A DNA stretch of 6,755 nucleotides, from contig JAHFSN010000114.1 in assembly GCA_023265735.1 (NCBI GenBank), positions 1 to 6,755 of the forward strand, written 5' to 3'. This DNA is from Spirochaetaceae bacterium. Its GTDB lineage: Bacteria > Spirochaetota > Spirochaetia > JABEVK01. The position numbers and the translations under genes were made by a program. Shown piece by piece: positions 1 through 6,152 of the stretch (position 1 is its first letter; each line of letters begins with the position of its first letter). The notes under the pieces were generated by a model, which saw only the letters and a program-made list of their open reading frames with translations, did no database searches and was not told the DNA's origin.

Positions 1-693
1 GAGCTGCAGGCAGCTGATGGTCCACATGTGGTTCACGCCTTCCTCGATGGCGTGGTGCAGGGCCCGGGCCTTATTGTGGCCGCTGACCAGGATCACGATC
101 TCCTTGGCATCGAGGAGGGTGCCAACGCCCACGGTGAGGGCGGTGGCGGGCACCTGGTCGATATCCCCCCCAAAGAACCGGCTGTTGGCCACCTTGGTAT
201 CGTAGGTGAGGGTCTTGATGCGGGTCCGGCTGGCCAGGGAGGAACCCGGCTCGTTGAAGGCAATATGGCCGTCGGGTCCCACGCCGCCCACAAACAGCTG
301 GATCCCGCCCTGGGCCTTCATCGCCTCCTCGTAGGCCGCGCACTCGGCTTCGAGGTCGGGGGCGTTGCCGTTGAGAATGTGGACGTTCTTCGGGTCGATG
401 TCGATGTGGTTGAACAGGTTCTCGAACATAAAGGTCCGGTAACTCTGGGCGTGGTCCCGGGGCAGGCCCACGTATTCGTCCATGTTGAACGTGACCACGT
501 GCCGAAAGCTCACCTTGCCAGCTCGGTTCAGCTCGATGAAGGCCTTGTACAGACCCAGGGGAGTCGAGCCCGTCGGCAATCCCAGAAGGAAGGGCCGCTG
601 GGCCGTCGGTTGAAAGTCGAGGATGCGGCGGGCCACATGGTGGGCCGCCCAGACGGATACTTCGGTGTAGTCGGGTCGGATGATCAGGCGCAT
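1..693 (-). CDS. nagB: Glucosamine-6-phosphate deaminase (partial, C-terminus beyond window)
   Basis: This enzyme converts glucosamine-6-phosphate to fructose-6-phosphate and ammonia in the cytoplasm, the last step of GlcNAc catabolism. The window holds residues 1-231 of an enzyme that is about 266 residues in E. coli; the reading frame is open to the window edge. The phosphate-binding loop GLPTGSTP lies at residues 38-45. The catalytic set falls at the E. coli numbering: D72 in NMDEY, D141 and H143 in GPDGHIAFNEP, and E148. S151, S152, R158, K160 and T161, which form the GlcNAc-6-P allosteric pocket in E. coli, are also present, so allosteric activation is likely; the Tyr254 equivalent is outside the window. 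The ATG at 693 follows AAGGAG with a 5-nt spacer. It starts 20 nt after the nagA stop, so the two form an operon. Identification is very secure. Confidence 0.97.
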   Translation of the reverse strand, partial: MRLIIRPDYTEVSVWAAHHVARRILDFQPTAQRPFLLGLPTGSTPLGLYKAFIELNRAGKVSFRHVVTFNMDEYVGLPRDHAQSYRTFMFENLFNHIDIDPKNVHILNGNAPDLEAECAAYEEAMKAQGGIQLFVGGVGPDGHIAFNEPGSSLASRTRIKTLTYDTKVANSRFFGGDIDQVPATALTVGVGTLLDAKEIVILVSGHNKARALHHAIEEGVNHMWTISCLQL

Positions 694-713
694 GGGGTCT
701 CCTTGGGCTCGAG

Positions 714-1886
714 CTAGAGAATATCTTTCTTGACGTCGCCGCCGATGAGCGTCATCAAAACGTTGAATTGGCGGTCAAACACGACCACATCGCCGGCCCA
801 GCCGGGAATCAGGCTTCCCAGCTTGGGAATGCCCAGGATGGCCGCCGGGTTGGCCGACGCCATCTTGGCGGCGTCTTCCAGGCGAACTCCCCACGACACC
901 AGGTTCTTGACGCCTCGGATCATGGTCAGTGAAGACCCGGCGATGACGTCGTCGGACTTCCGATGGAAGATTTCGTCCCGGAAAACCACCTCCTCTCCGT
1001 TGGCGTAGAGGGGGCCGGCCTTCTGTTCGGTCGGTTTCAGGGCGTCGGTGATGAGGACAATCTTGTTGAGGTCTTTGTCCCTGAGGAGGAGCCGGACGAG
1101 TTCGGGATGGACGTGGTGGCCGTCGGCGATGATCTCGGCTCCCACTTCGGGAAAGGCCAGGACGGCCCCCACGGCACCGGGGTTTCGATGGTGAAGGCTG
1201 CTCATGGCATTGTAGAAGTGCGTCGAATGGAGGATACCGGCCTGGAAGCCCTCCACCATGTTTTCGTAGGTGGCGTTGGTGTGGCCCGCCTGAAGCGTGA
1301 TGCCCTTGTGGCTGCAATACAGGGCCAACTCGCGCATGCCCTTGAGTTCGGGGGCCACGGTCATGTTGGTGATTCGTCCCTTGGCCTCCTTCCAGAACCG
1401 TTCCATCAGATCGAGGTCGACGGCCTTGACGGTCTCCGGACGCTGGACACCCAGCTTCTCGGGGCTGATGAAGGGCCCTTCGAGGTGAATACCAAGAATC
1501 TTGGCTCCCTTTTCCTTGCCCATGGCGCCCACGCACGCCCGGATGGTCTTCAGGAAAAGCTCCGTTTCCTGGGGATAGATGGTAGGACAGAACGACGTGA
1601 CGCCGTACTGAGACAGGTGCCACGACATCTCCAGGATCGATTCGGTTGTCCTATCGTCCGTTCCGAAGCCCATGAAGCCGTGGATATGGTTGTCGACGAA
1701 TCCCGGGGCGATGTAATGGCCCTGAACATCGATGATCCGGGTCTTGGGATCGAACTTCTTCTGGGCAAAACGCTTCTCGCTGAAGATGTCCGCGATCTGG
1801 CCGTCTTCCAGATACACCGCGCAGTCGGGCATTTGCCCGTAACCGGTGAGGACCACGCCGTTGTGAAGACAAAGGGACGAACTCAT
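714..1886 (-). CDS. nagA: N-acetylglucosamine-6-phosphate deacetylase
   Basis: This amidohydrolase removes acetate from GlcNAc-6-phosphate to give glucosamine-6-phosphate, the substrate of the downstream nagB product. The 390 residues match the family's usual length. Visible landmarks are HIH at 67-69 (metal ligands), HLEGPF at 134-139 with ligand E136, AGHTNA with H202, STHFYNAM with H223, DGHH at 256-259, and catalytic D281 in ITDA. The HxH pair is intact, as in Bacillus- and Thermotoga-type enzymes and unlike E. coli NagA, where these positions are Gln and Asn; a two-metal site is therefore possible. The ATG at 1886 follows AAGGA with a 6-nt spacer, and the protein begins with the small beta-domain expected of the family. 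The upstream leader contains a palindrome and an intrinsic terminator (see separate entries). There is no signal peptide, so it is cytoplasmic. Confidence 0.96.
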   Translation of the reverse strand: MSSSLCLHNGVVLTGYGQMPDCAVYLEDGQIADIFSEKRFAQKKFDPKTRIIDVQGHYIAPGFVDNHIHGFMGFGTDDRTTESILEMSWHLSQYGVTSFCPTIYPQETELFLKTIRACVGAMGKEKGAKILGIHLEGPFISPEKLGVQRPETVKAVDLDLMERFWKEAKGRITNMTVAPELKGMRELALYCSHKGITLQAGHTNATYENMVEGFQAGILHSTHFYNAMSSLHHRNPGAVGAVLAFPEVGAEIIADGHHVHPELVRLLLRDKDLNKIVLITDALKPTEQKAGPLYANGEEVVFRDEIFHRKSDDVIAGSSLTMIRGVKNLVSWGVRLEDAAKMASANPAAILGIPKLGSLIPGWAGDVVVFDRQFNVLMTLIGGDVKKDIL

Positions 1887-1898
1887 GGAGTTTCCTTC

Positions 1899-1926
1899 GA
1901 ACCTTGCCCGAAATCGGGCAAGGTTC
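1899..1926. promoter_or_regulatory. Perfect 13-bp palindrome just upstream of nagA
   Basis: The arms GAACCTTGCCCGA (1899-1911) and TCGGGCAAGGTTC (1914-1926) are perfect reverse complements separated by two bases. The element ends 12 bp before the nagA ATG and abuts the ribosome-binding site without covering it. It could be an operator for a dimeric repressor of nagAB, or an mRNA hairpin in the leader. It lacks a U-run on either strand, so it is not a good terminator. It does not resemble the GntR-type DasR/NagR operator that I know. Function is inferred only. Confidence 0.6.
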
Positions 1927-1932
1927 CTGTTT

Positions 1933-1969
1933 AAAAAAGCGCCACCGCCTTCTGGGGGTGACGCTCTTT
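1933..1969 (-). terminator. Intrinsic terminator inside the nagAB 5' leader region
   Basis: Read on the minus strand, GCGTCACC (1964 to 1957) pairs with GGTGGCGC (1946 to 1939) through eight base pairs including one U-G wobble. The loop is 10 nt, and the stem is followed directly by six T residues (1938 to 1933). The stem can be extended outward by A-U and G-U pairs to 1969. On the plus strand the same stem has a C-A mismatch and a poorer T tract, so the minus orientation is favoured. No minus-strand gene lies upstream to be terminated, so this is either a leader attenuator for nagAB or a stop for antisense or divergent transcripts. Confidence 0.7.
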
Positions 1970-2058
1970 CTATTCTAGCGAAGGAGGTTTGTTTCCGCTA
2001 CCCCACCGGGGTCGGCCCAGGCTCCTTACGGACCGTTGGAGGCCATTTGACAAGAGGG

Positions 2059-2066
2059 ATTATACT
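2059..2066. promoter_or_regulatory. Overlapping back-to-back -10 elements of a divergent promoter
   Basis: The eight bases ATTATACT read TATACT on the plus strand (2061-2066) and a perfect TATAAT on the minus strand (2064 to 2059). The plus element sits 8 nt before the sensor/cyclase ATG. The minus element would start an RNA near 2052 running toward nagA through the terminator at 1933-1969. Neither direction has a good -35: TTGGAG with a 19-nt spacer on plus, and CGAACA with a 17-nt spacer on minus. The call therefore rests on the -10 match and the divergent gene layout. Confidence 0.5.
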
Positions 2067-2074
2067 GGAGTCGT

Positions 2075-3829
2075 ATGAAGGTGTTCGGCTTGGTCATCGA
2101 GTGGATTTCCTCTCCCTATTACCAAGAAATTTGGAGGGGGGTTCACGAAGGAATGCTCGCCAAGGGGGCCAACCTCCTCACCCTCGTGACGGGAAGGATA
2201 GGAAGCCAACCCCCCTGGGAGGCCCGGTTCGACCAATTGCTCCGTCAGGTAACCGACGAGAGCTTCGACGGGTTTGTCGTGCTCTCGGGGCCCCTGGTGG
2301 GGCGCCTCTCACCGGCCTGGATGAACAGGTTCTGGAACGCCGTCAAGCGGAAACCTGTGGTCTCCGTGGGGGCACCCCTGGGGACGGCGCCCGTCTTCTC
2401 GGTGAACCACAAGACGGGTTTCCTTTCCATACTCCGCCATCTTTACGATCACCACGGCTACCGTCGCTTCGCCTTCGCGGGCGGCCCCCTCTCGAACCCC
2501 GATGCCCAGGAACGGGCCCAGGTGTTCCGGACCTTTCTCAGTGAGTCTGGTCTCACCTGCCCCGGGGACTGGTTTGTCGAGGGCGACTTCTCCCCCACCG
2601 GGGGGAATCTGGCCGCAGAGAAACTGGTGCCAGGGAGCCGCCCCGAATTTGAGGTGGTTGTCTGCGCCAACGATGACATCGCCCTGGGAGTGGCAGAGGC
2701 GTTGTCCCACAGGGGGCTTCGAGTTCCGGAGGATGTGGCCATCACCGGGTATGACAACTTGGGTCTCGCCGAACTGGCCGGCCTGACCACGGGGACACAG
2801 TCGCTCTTCGAGCTTGGATACCGGGCCGCCGAGGCCCTCTGGAACCTCGCGTTGGGACTTCCCCAGGCGCCGGAGCTCCAGCTAGGCTCCGCGTTGGTGG
2901 CGCGCTCGAGCTGCGGTTGCCCTCGGTCCAGGCGGGAAAGGGTTTCAGCCCAGGAAAGCCGTCTGCGTCTCGTCGATGCCGAGATTCGCAACCGGATTTC
3001 CCGAGATCAGCTGACAGACCTGACGGACATGCTGGTCAATGCGAAGAGCCCCAAGGACCAACTTGAACATCTCGCCCAGATCCTTCCAGCAATTGGAATT
3101 CGGCGTTTTCATCTTTCCCTGGAGGACAACGGCTCCCTCGACAAATCCCAACTCGGGCCCGAGCCTTGGTCATTCTTTGAAGAGACGCTCTACGACAGGG
3201 ACAAGGCCCTGGGGACTCTCTTCCTTGACCCGGGAGACCGTCCTGCCATGCTCTCGCTCTCGGCCGAGATCACCGACAGGGTCTCCCGGGGCGTCGAAAC
3301 CGTCCACCGGATCCACCGGCTTGAACTCCTCGTGGCCGAACGGACGGCGGAGCTGCGGGAGCTCGCCCTCAGGGACGAACTGACCCACCTCTACAATCGT
3401 CGCGGCTTTCTCGCCCTGGCCGAGCATCAGTTGAAGACTCACCGCCGCAGCGGCCTCCCCCTCCTGCTGTTCTACGGCGACCTCGACGGTCTGAAGTCCG
3501 TGAACGACACCTGGGGCCACGACGCTGGAGACGAAGCCATCCGGACCGCCGCCCGGATTCTCGTGGACTCGTTCCGAACCGAAGACCTCGTCGCCCGCAT
3601 GGGGGGCGACGAGTTCGTCATGCTGGCCCCCGGATGCACCGCCGAAGACGCCGAGAACCTCGCCGCCCGCCTGGAGACCCTCTTCGAGAAGGAGTCCCAG
3701 GGCCAGTACGGCATCAGCCTCGGCTGGATCACCATCGACCCTTCGGCCAAGAAACCCCTGGAGGAGTGGCTGGTCTTGGCCGACGAGGCCCTCTACCGAA
3801 CCAAGCTCTCCAAGAAAGCCTCCCGTTAG
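2075..3829 (+). CDS. LacI-type sugar-sensor/GGDEF diguanylate cyclase
   Basis: This 584-residue soluble protein probably makes c-di-GMP in response to a small ligand. Residues 1-280 are a periplasmic-binding-protein-like domain of the LacI/GalR type; the family signature is seen from CANDDIALG (197-205) to VPEDVAITGYDN (217-228). The DNA-binding helix-turn-helix that normally precedes this domain is absent, and so are a signal peptide and membrane segments. SSCGCP at 278-283 ends the domain. Residues 285-430 hold coiled-coil-like stretches around a short GAF-like region. The GGDEF domain spans about 431-580: metal ligand D469 in GDLDGLK, N477, D486, GGDEF at 510-514, and an intact I-site R501-D504, so activity with product inhibition is expected. 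The ATG follows GGAG by 4 nt. The gene is divergent from nagAB, which suggests an amino sugar or its oligomer as ligand; this is inference. Confidence 0.9.
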   Translation: MKVFGLVIEWISSPYYQEIWRGVHEGMLAKGANLLTLVTGRIGSQPPWEARFDQLLRQVTDESFDGFVVLSGPLVGRLSPAWMNRFWNAVKRKPVVSVGAPLGTAPVFSVNHKTGFLSILRHLYDHHGYRRFAFAGGPLSNPDAQERAQVFRTFLSESGLTCPGDWFVEGDFSPTGGNLAAEKLVPGSRPEFEVVVCANDDIALGVAEALSHRGLRVPEDVAITGYDNLGLAELAGLTTGTQSLFELGYRAAEALWNLALGLPQAPELQLGSALVARSSCGCPRSRRERVSAQESRLRLVDAEIRNRISRDQLTDLTDMLVNAKSPKDQLEHLAQILPAIGIRRFHLSLEDNGSLDKSQLGPEPWSFFEETLYDRDKALGTLFLDPGDRPAMLSLSAEITDRVSRGVETVHRIHRLELLVAERTAELRELALRDELTHLYNRRGFLALAEHQLKTHRRSGLPLLLFYGDLDGLKSVNDTWGHDAGDEAIRTAARILVDSFRTEDLVARMGGDEFVMLAPGCTAEDAENLAARLETLFEKESQGQYGISLGWITIDPSAKKPLEEWLVLADEALYRTKLSKKASR

Positions 3830-5121
3830 GACAGATAGGTTCGCAGAGCCTGGGCCACCGTTTGGAAGATCCATTCTCGTTTCGCGTCGTCGGTTTCCAG
3901 CAGGGTCATGCGAAAGCCCGGCAGGTCGCTGCAGAACCCCGTGAGCGGCACGGTGCAGATTCCCGTCGACGCCAAGAGATGGTAGACGAAGCGCTTGTCG
4001 GGGGCCACCCGGTCGACGAGGCCGGATACAAGGGCCCCCACTTCAGCGTTGGCCGGCGGCAGGGAGCGGTCTCCATCCAGGGCCCCCGGCTCAAACAGGA
4101 CCGTGAAGTAGAGGGCTCCCTGGGGCAGGATGACCTTGACCCCGGGAATGCCGTCGAGGGCGGCAAAGGCCTGGCGGGCCCGGCTGCCGAAGAGCTCCCG
4201 CCGGCGTTCGAGGTGGGCCGGGTACCGGGGGTCCCCCATGATCCGCGGAATGGTGAGCTGGGGGAGACTGGTGGAGCAGACCTCCAGGCGTTTGGCGGCC
4301 AAGAGACTGTCGATGTACCGGCGAAACTCGGGATTCTCGTTCTTGTTGAAAACCTCGATCCAGCCGCACCGGGCTCCCGGCCAGGGATACTCCTTGCTGA
4401 TGCTTCTCAGGCTCAGACCGGGGACGCCCCCGAGCACCTGACTGAGGGAACACGGTTTGGCGCCGTTGTAGGTAATGTTGGCGTAGGTCTCGTCGGCGAT
4501 GACGAAGAGACCGTACCGACGGGCAATATCGACCATACGTTCGAGAAAATCGCGCTCGTACACGACGCCAGTGGGGTTGTCGGGGTTGATCAAGAGCAGT
4601 CCTGCCACAGCGTCGTTGTACTTCACCTTGGCCTCAAGGTCGTCGAGGTCGGGCAGCCACGACCTACTGGGGTCGAGTCGGTAGGTCAGATGGTCGTAGC
4701 CGGAGTGAGCGGCCTCGGCCGACGAAAGCGTCGAGTACGCTGGAGAAGGACCAATGACCCGGGCCTCTCGCCGCAAGAACCCGAAGACCTTGGCCACGGC
4801 GTCGCCGAGCCCGTTGAAGAACAGGATATCGTCGCCGGTGATCTGGCAGCCTCCCCGGGCATTAACCAGGTCGGCGAGAAACTGCCGGGTCGGGCGGATG
4901 CCTTGGGTGTCGGAGTAGGCGTAGCTGGCGTCTTCGGCCACCAGGTCGGCCAGAATCTCTTTCATCCAGCTAGGAAAGGACTCGCCCTTCTGGATGGGGT
5001 CCCCGATGTTTTCCCAGGTCACGGAGAGTCCTACGGCCTCCATCTTCTTGGCGACCGCCACGATTTCCCGAATCTCGTAGGTGAGCTGACCCGCTCCCTC
5101 GTGAACAATGCTACGGCGCAC
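3826..5121 (-). CDS. PLP-dependent class I/II aminotransferase
   Basis: This is a fold-type-I aminotransferase of 431 residues from the GTG start. Landmarks in order are the NPDNPTG loop at 179-185 (N182 is the usual PLP-ring contact), D210 and Y213 in IADETYAN, the PLP Schiff-base lysine K243 in SISKEYPWPGARCGW, R251, and R404 in FRMTLL as the likely substrate-carboxylate arginine. All cofactor residues look intact. The amino donor and acceptor cannot be read from the sequence; it could act on aspartate, alanine or another amino acid. The N-terminal YEIREIV...WENIGDP stretch is typical of a group of aminotransferases I associate with spirochaetes and some anaerobes. It is convergent with the sensor/cyclase, sharing 4 bp at the stops. 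The frame stays open to 5376, but that extension looks non-conserved. The family call is secure and the specificity is unknown. Confidence 0.92.
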   Translation of the reverse strand: MRRSIVHEGAGQLTYEIREIVAVAKKMEAVGLSVTWENIGDPIQKGESFPSWMKEILADLVAEDASYAYSDTQGIRPTRQFLADLVNARGGCQITGDDILFFNGLGDAVAKVFGFLRREARVIGPSPAYSTLSSAEAAHSGYDHLTYRLDPSRSWLPDLDDLEAKVKYNDAVAGLLLINPDNPTGVVYERDFLERMVDIARRYGLFVIADETYANITYNGAKPCSLSQVLGGVPGLSLRSISKEYPWPGARCGWIEVFNKNENPEFRRYIDSLLAAKRLEVCSTSLPQLTIPRIMGDPRYPAHLERRRELFGSRARQAFAALDGIPGVKVILPQGALYFTVLFEPGALDGDRSLPPANAEVGALVSGLVDRVAPDKRFVYHLLASTGICTVPLTGFCSDLPGFRMTLLETDDAKREWIFQTVAQALRTYLS

Positions 5122-5128
5122 GTTACTA

Positions 5129-5135
5129 CTCCCTC
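5129..5135 (-). promoter_or_regulatory. Ribosome-binding site that fixes the aminotransferase GTG start
   Basis: GAGGGAG on the minus strand lies 7 nt before the GTG at 5121-5119. No ATG in the upstream open extension has a comparable site, and the protein similarity I recognise begins a few residues after this GTG. Confidence 0.65.
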
Positions 5136-5244
5136 GCCTGCGCTGCGGCTTCTGAAACGCCGGATCGCAGGCTCGAATCGCAACACCGCTGGTCTTCAGT
5201 TGGAACGGACAGACAGGATATTTGGAATTTCTGGATAGAAAGGT

Positions 5245-5281
5245 CCGCAGTCCTGTGATCCGGTTCCCCGGTGGACTGCGG
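5245..5281. repeat. Inverted repeat / nested hairpin in the intergenic region
   Basis: CCGCAGTCC (5245-5253) and GGACTGCGG (5273-5281) are perfect reverse complements. Between them, CCGG (5260-5263) and CCGG (5268-5271) form a second small stem with a TTCC loop. On the minus strand the structure is followed by ACCTTTCTATCC, a weak U tract. It might therefore end the CBM9-like transcript or be a structured part of the aminotransferase leader. Confidence 0.5.
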
Positions 5282-5427
5282 CGTGCGTTTGTTTCGCAGG
5301 CTAGCGCATGGCCACCGGGCATCGAGCCACGGCGGCTGCGGCATGACGAGTCAGATGACTGTCGAACCTGAAACAAATCATGACCTAAATGTTCCGGTTT
5401 TCGACGAGCCGTGTCAAGCGGGCCCCA

Positions 5428-6060
5428 TCAGCCAAAGACGATCTGACCGAACCCGAGGGGCTGATGAAACCAAATGGCGCTGTCTTCGGCGAGTTCCGAA
5501 AAGGTCGAGAGGCTGGAATGCCCCTGGCGGTCCACGTCGAGGCGGTTGAAGGTGGCCCTCCAGGTCTCGCCCCGGACGGGAGTCCGGCCCAGGTCTTTGG
5601 CAAAGGGAACTTTGAGTTCCAAGACCCAGCCGGCGTCGTGCCTTCGGACTTTCCAAACGGCGGCGGTCTTCCATTTGTAATCAAAGTGCTTCTCTTCGAC
5701 GGGGCCCGAGGCGGGAATGTCCACCCGGTATTCCAGAAGGGTTCCCAGGGCGTTAACCTCCCAGCCCCAATAGCGTCCTTCGTCGGGCTGCAAATACACT
5801 TCGAGGCAATCGTCCTCGTAGACCCGGCCCTTGGGCTTCGTCTCCCGGGCGGTGATCCAACTGTCCTTGGCCCACAGGTGGAGGTACAGGAATTTGTCAG
5901 TCCACGCCGCCCGGACCTCGGTCAGCTGGCGTTCGAAATTGCGGCTGGGCCAGGGATAGGAGAGCTCCCTCACCGCCTGACAGCGAAAATAGGCCTCGGG
6001 GATGATGTCGCCGGTCAGATCGCGGTCACGGTCCAGGCGCAAGACGTTCAGCGTGTTCAT
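5428..6060 (-). CDS. CBM9-like carbohydrate-binding domain protein
   Basis: This 210-residue protein looks like a single beta-sandwich of the carbohydrate-binding family 9-like group. The typical pattern is visible: an early VRAAWTDKFLYLHLWAKD strand pair (49-66), the acidic VYEDDCLEVYLQPD (80-93), WGWEVNALGTLLEYRVD (98-114), GWVLELKVPF (144-153), and the closing WFHQPLGFGQIVF near the C-terminus. Family members usually bind sugars or act as non-catalytic modules of glycosidases. Here it stands alone, with no signal peptide, lipobox or membrane segment. The ATG at 6060 was chosen because the family pattern starts soon after it; the open frame to 6201 would overlap the divergent glycosidase. 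Only a weak GGAA lies before the ATG. It is divergent from the beta-mannosidase, with which it probably cooperates. Ligand and exact role are unknown. Confidence 0.8.
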   Translation of the reverse strand: MNTLNVLRLDRDRDLTGDIIPEAYFRCQAVRELSYPWPSRNFERQLTEVRAAWTDKFLYLHLWAKDSWITARETKPKGRVYEDDCLEVYLQPDEGRYWGWEVNALGTLLEYRVDIPASGPVEEKHFDYKWKTAAVWKVRRHDAGWVLELKVPFAKDLGRTPVRGETWRATFNRLDVDRQGHSSLSTFSELAEDSAIWFHQPLGFGQIVFG

Positions 6061-6067
6061 AGGTTCC

Positions 6068-6097
6068 AGTCTACCTAAAAATCCCCCGGATCGCCAA
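6068..6097 (-). promoter_or_regulatory. Candidate promoter of the CBM9-like gene
   Basis: On the minus strand TTGGCG (6097 to 6092) and TAGACT (6073 to 6068) are separated by 18 nt, each matching four of six consensus bases. The -10 ends 7 nt before the ATG at 6060, so the predicted transcript begins at or beside the start codon, consistent with a leaderless or nearly leaderless mRNA. A short inverted repeat TCGC-CAATC-GCGA (6091-6103) overlaps the -35 and could be an operator half-site pair. Confidence 0.45.
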
Positions 6098-6107
6098 TCG
6101 CGAACCT

Positions 6108-6123
6108 GGGAAAAGGGTTTCCC
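6108..6123. repeat. Inverted repeat GGGAAA-N4-TTTCCC, possible operator
   Basis: GGGAAA (6108-6113) and TTTCCC (6118-6123) are perfect reverse complements around AGGG. Outer GAACC (6102-6106) and GGTTC (6132-6136) form a second, wider inverted repeat around it. The inner repeat overlaps the expected -35 position of the beta-mannosidase promoter, where a repressor would act. This is suggestive only. Confidence 0.35.
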
Positions 6124-6146
6124 TCCCGCCGGGTTCCGCCTATGCT
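6118..6146 (+). promoter_or_regulatory. Candidate promoter of the beta-mannosidase gene
   Basis: TATGCT (6141-6146) is a five-of-six -10 element, preceded at 17 nt by a poor -35, TTTCCC (6118-6123). It ends only 6 nt before the ATG at 6153, so transcription would start at about the A of the ATG. The six G residues between them touch the start codon and are too close to serve as a normal ribosome-binding site. Confidence 0.45.
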
Positions 6147-6152
6147 GGGGGG

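Larger units (their letters stand above)
5122..5427. other. 306-nt intergenic region between the CBM9-like and aminotransferase genes
   Basis: I see no gene here. The minus frame of the aminotransferase stays open through most of it, but the translation is compositionally odd, arginine- and serine-rich and unlike any family. It contains a 9-bp inverted repeat with a nested stem (5245-5281, listed separately). A TTGACA on the minus strand (5417 to 5412) has no convincing -10 partner. The 9-mer TCGCAGGCT occurs twice (near 5165 and 5294). T-loop-like bases near 5170 do not fold as a tRNA. Confidence 0.55.

Noticed and set aside
28..717. A long plus-strand open frame opposite nagB
   Set aside because: The opposite strand encodes a textbook NagB with every catalytic residue; this frame is a shadow.
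963..1934. A 323-codon plus-strand open frame opposite nagA
   Set aside because: It is a shadow of nagA; there is no ribosome-binding site and no recognisable protein.
2026..2046. Six-codon minus-strand ORF (MASNGP) in the nagA leader as a leader peptide
   Set aside because: It has no ribosome-binding site and no run of regulatory codons; an ORF this short is expected by chance.
2047..2052. Perfect TTGACA as a -35 for the sensor/cyclase gene
   Set aside because: Its distance to TATACT is only 8 nt, and no -10-like hexamer lies 16-18 nt downstream.
5130..5210. tRNA-like bases near TTCGAGC / CTCGAAT
   Set aside because: The flanking bases do not form a T-stem, and no acceptor or anticodon arm can be drawn on either strand.
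3634..5238. A 534-codon plus-strand open frame
   Set aside because: It is the antisense shadow of the aminotransferase in high-GC DNA; its translation is rich in G, R, E and P, without family motifs, and it overlaps the real cyclase gene.
5122..5376. N-terminal extension of the aminotransferase to an ATG at 5376
   Set aside because: The added 85 residues are arginine/serine-rich and unlike the family, and the GTG at 5121 has a good ribosome-binding site and gives the expected length.
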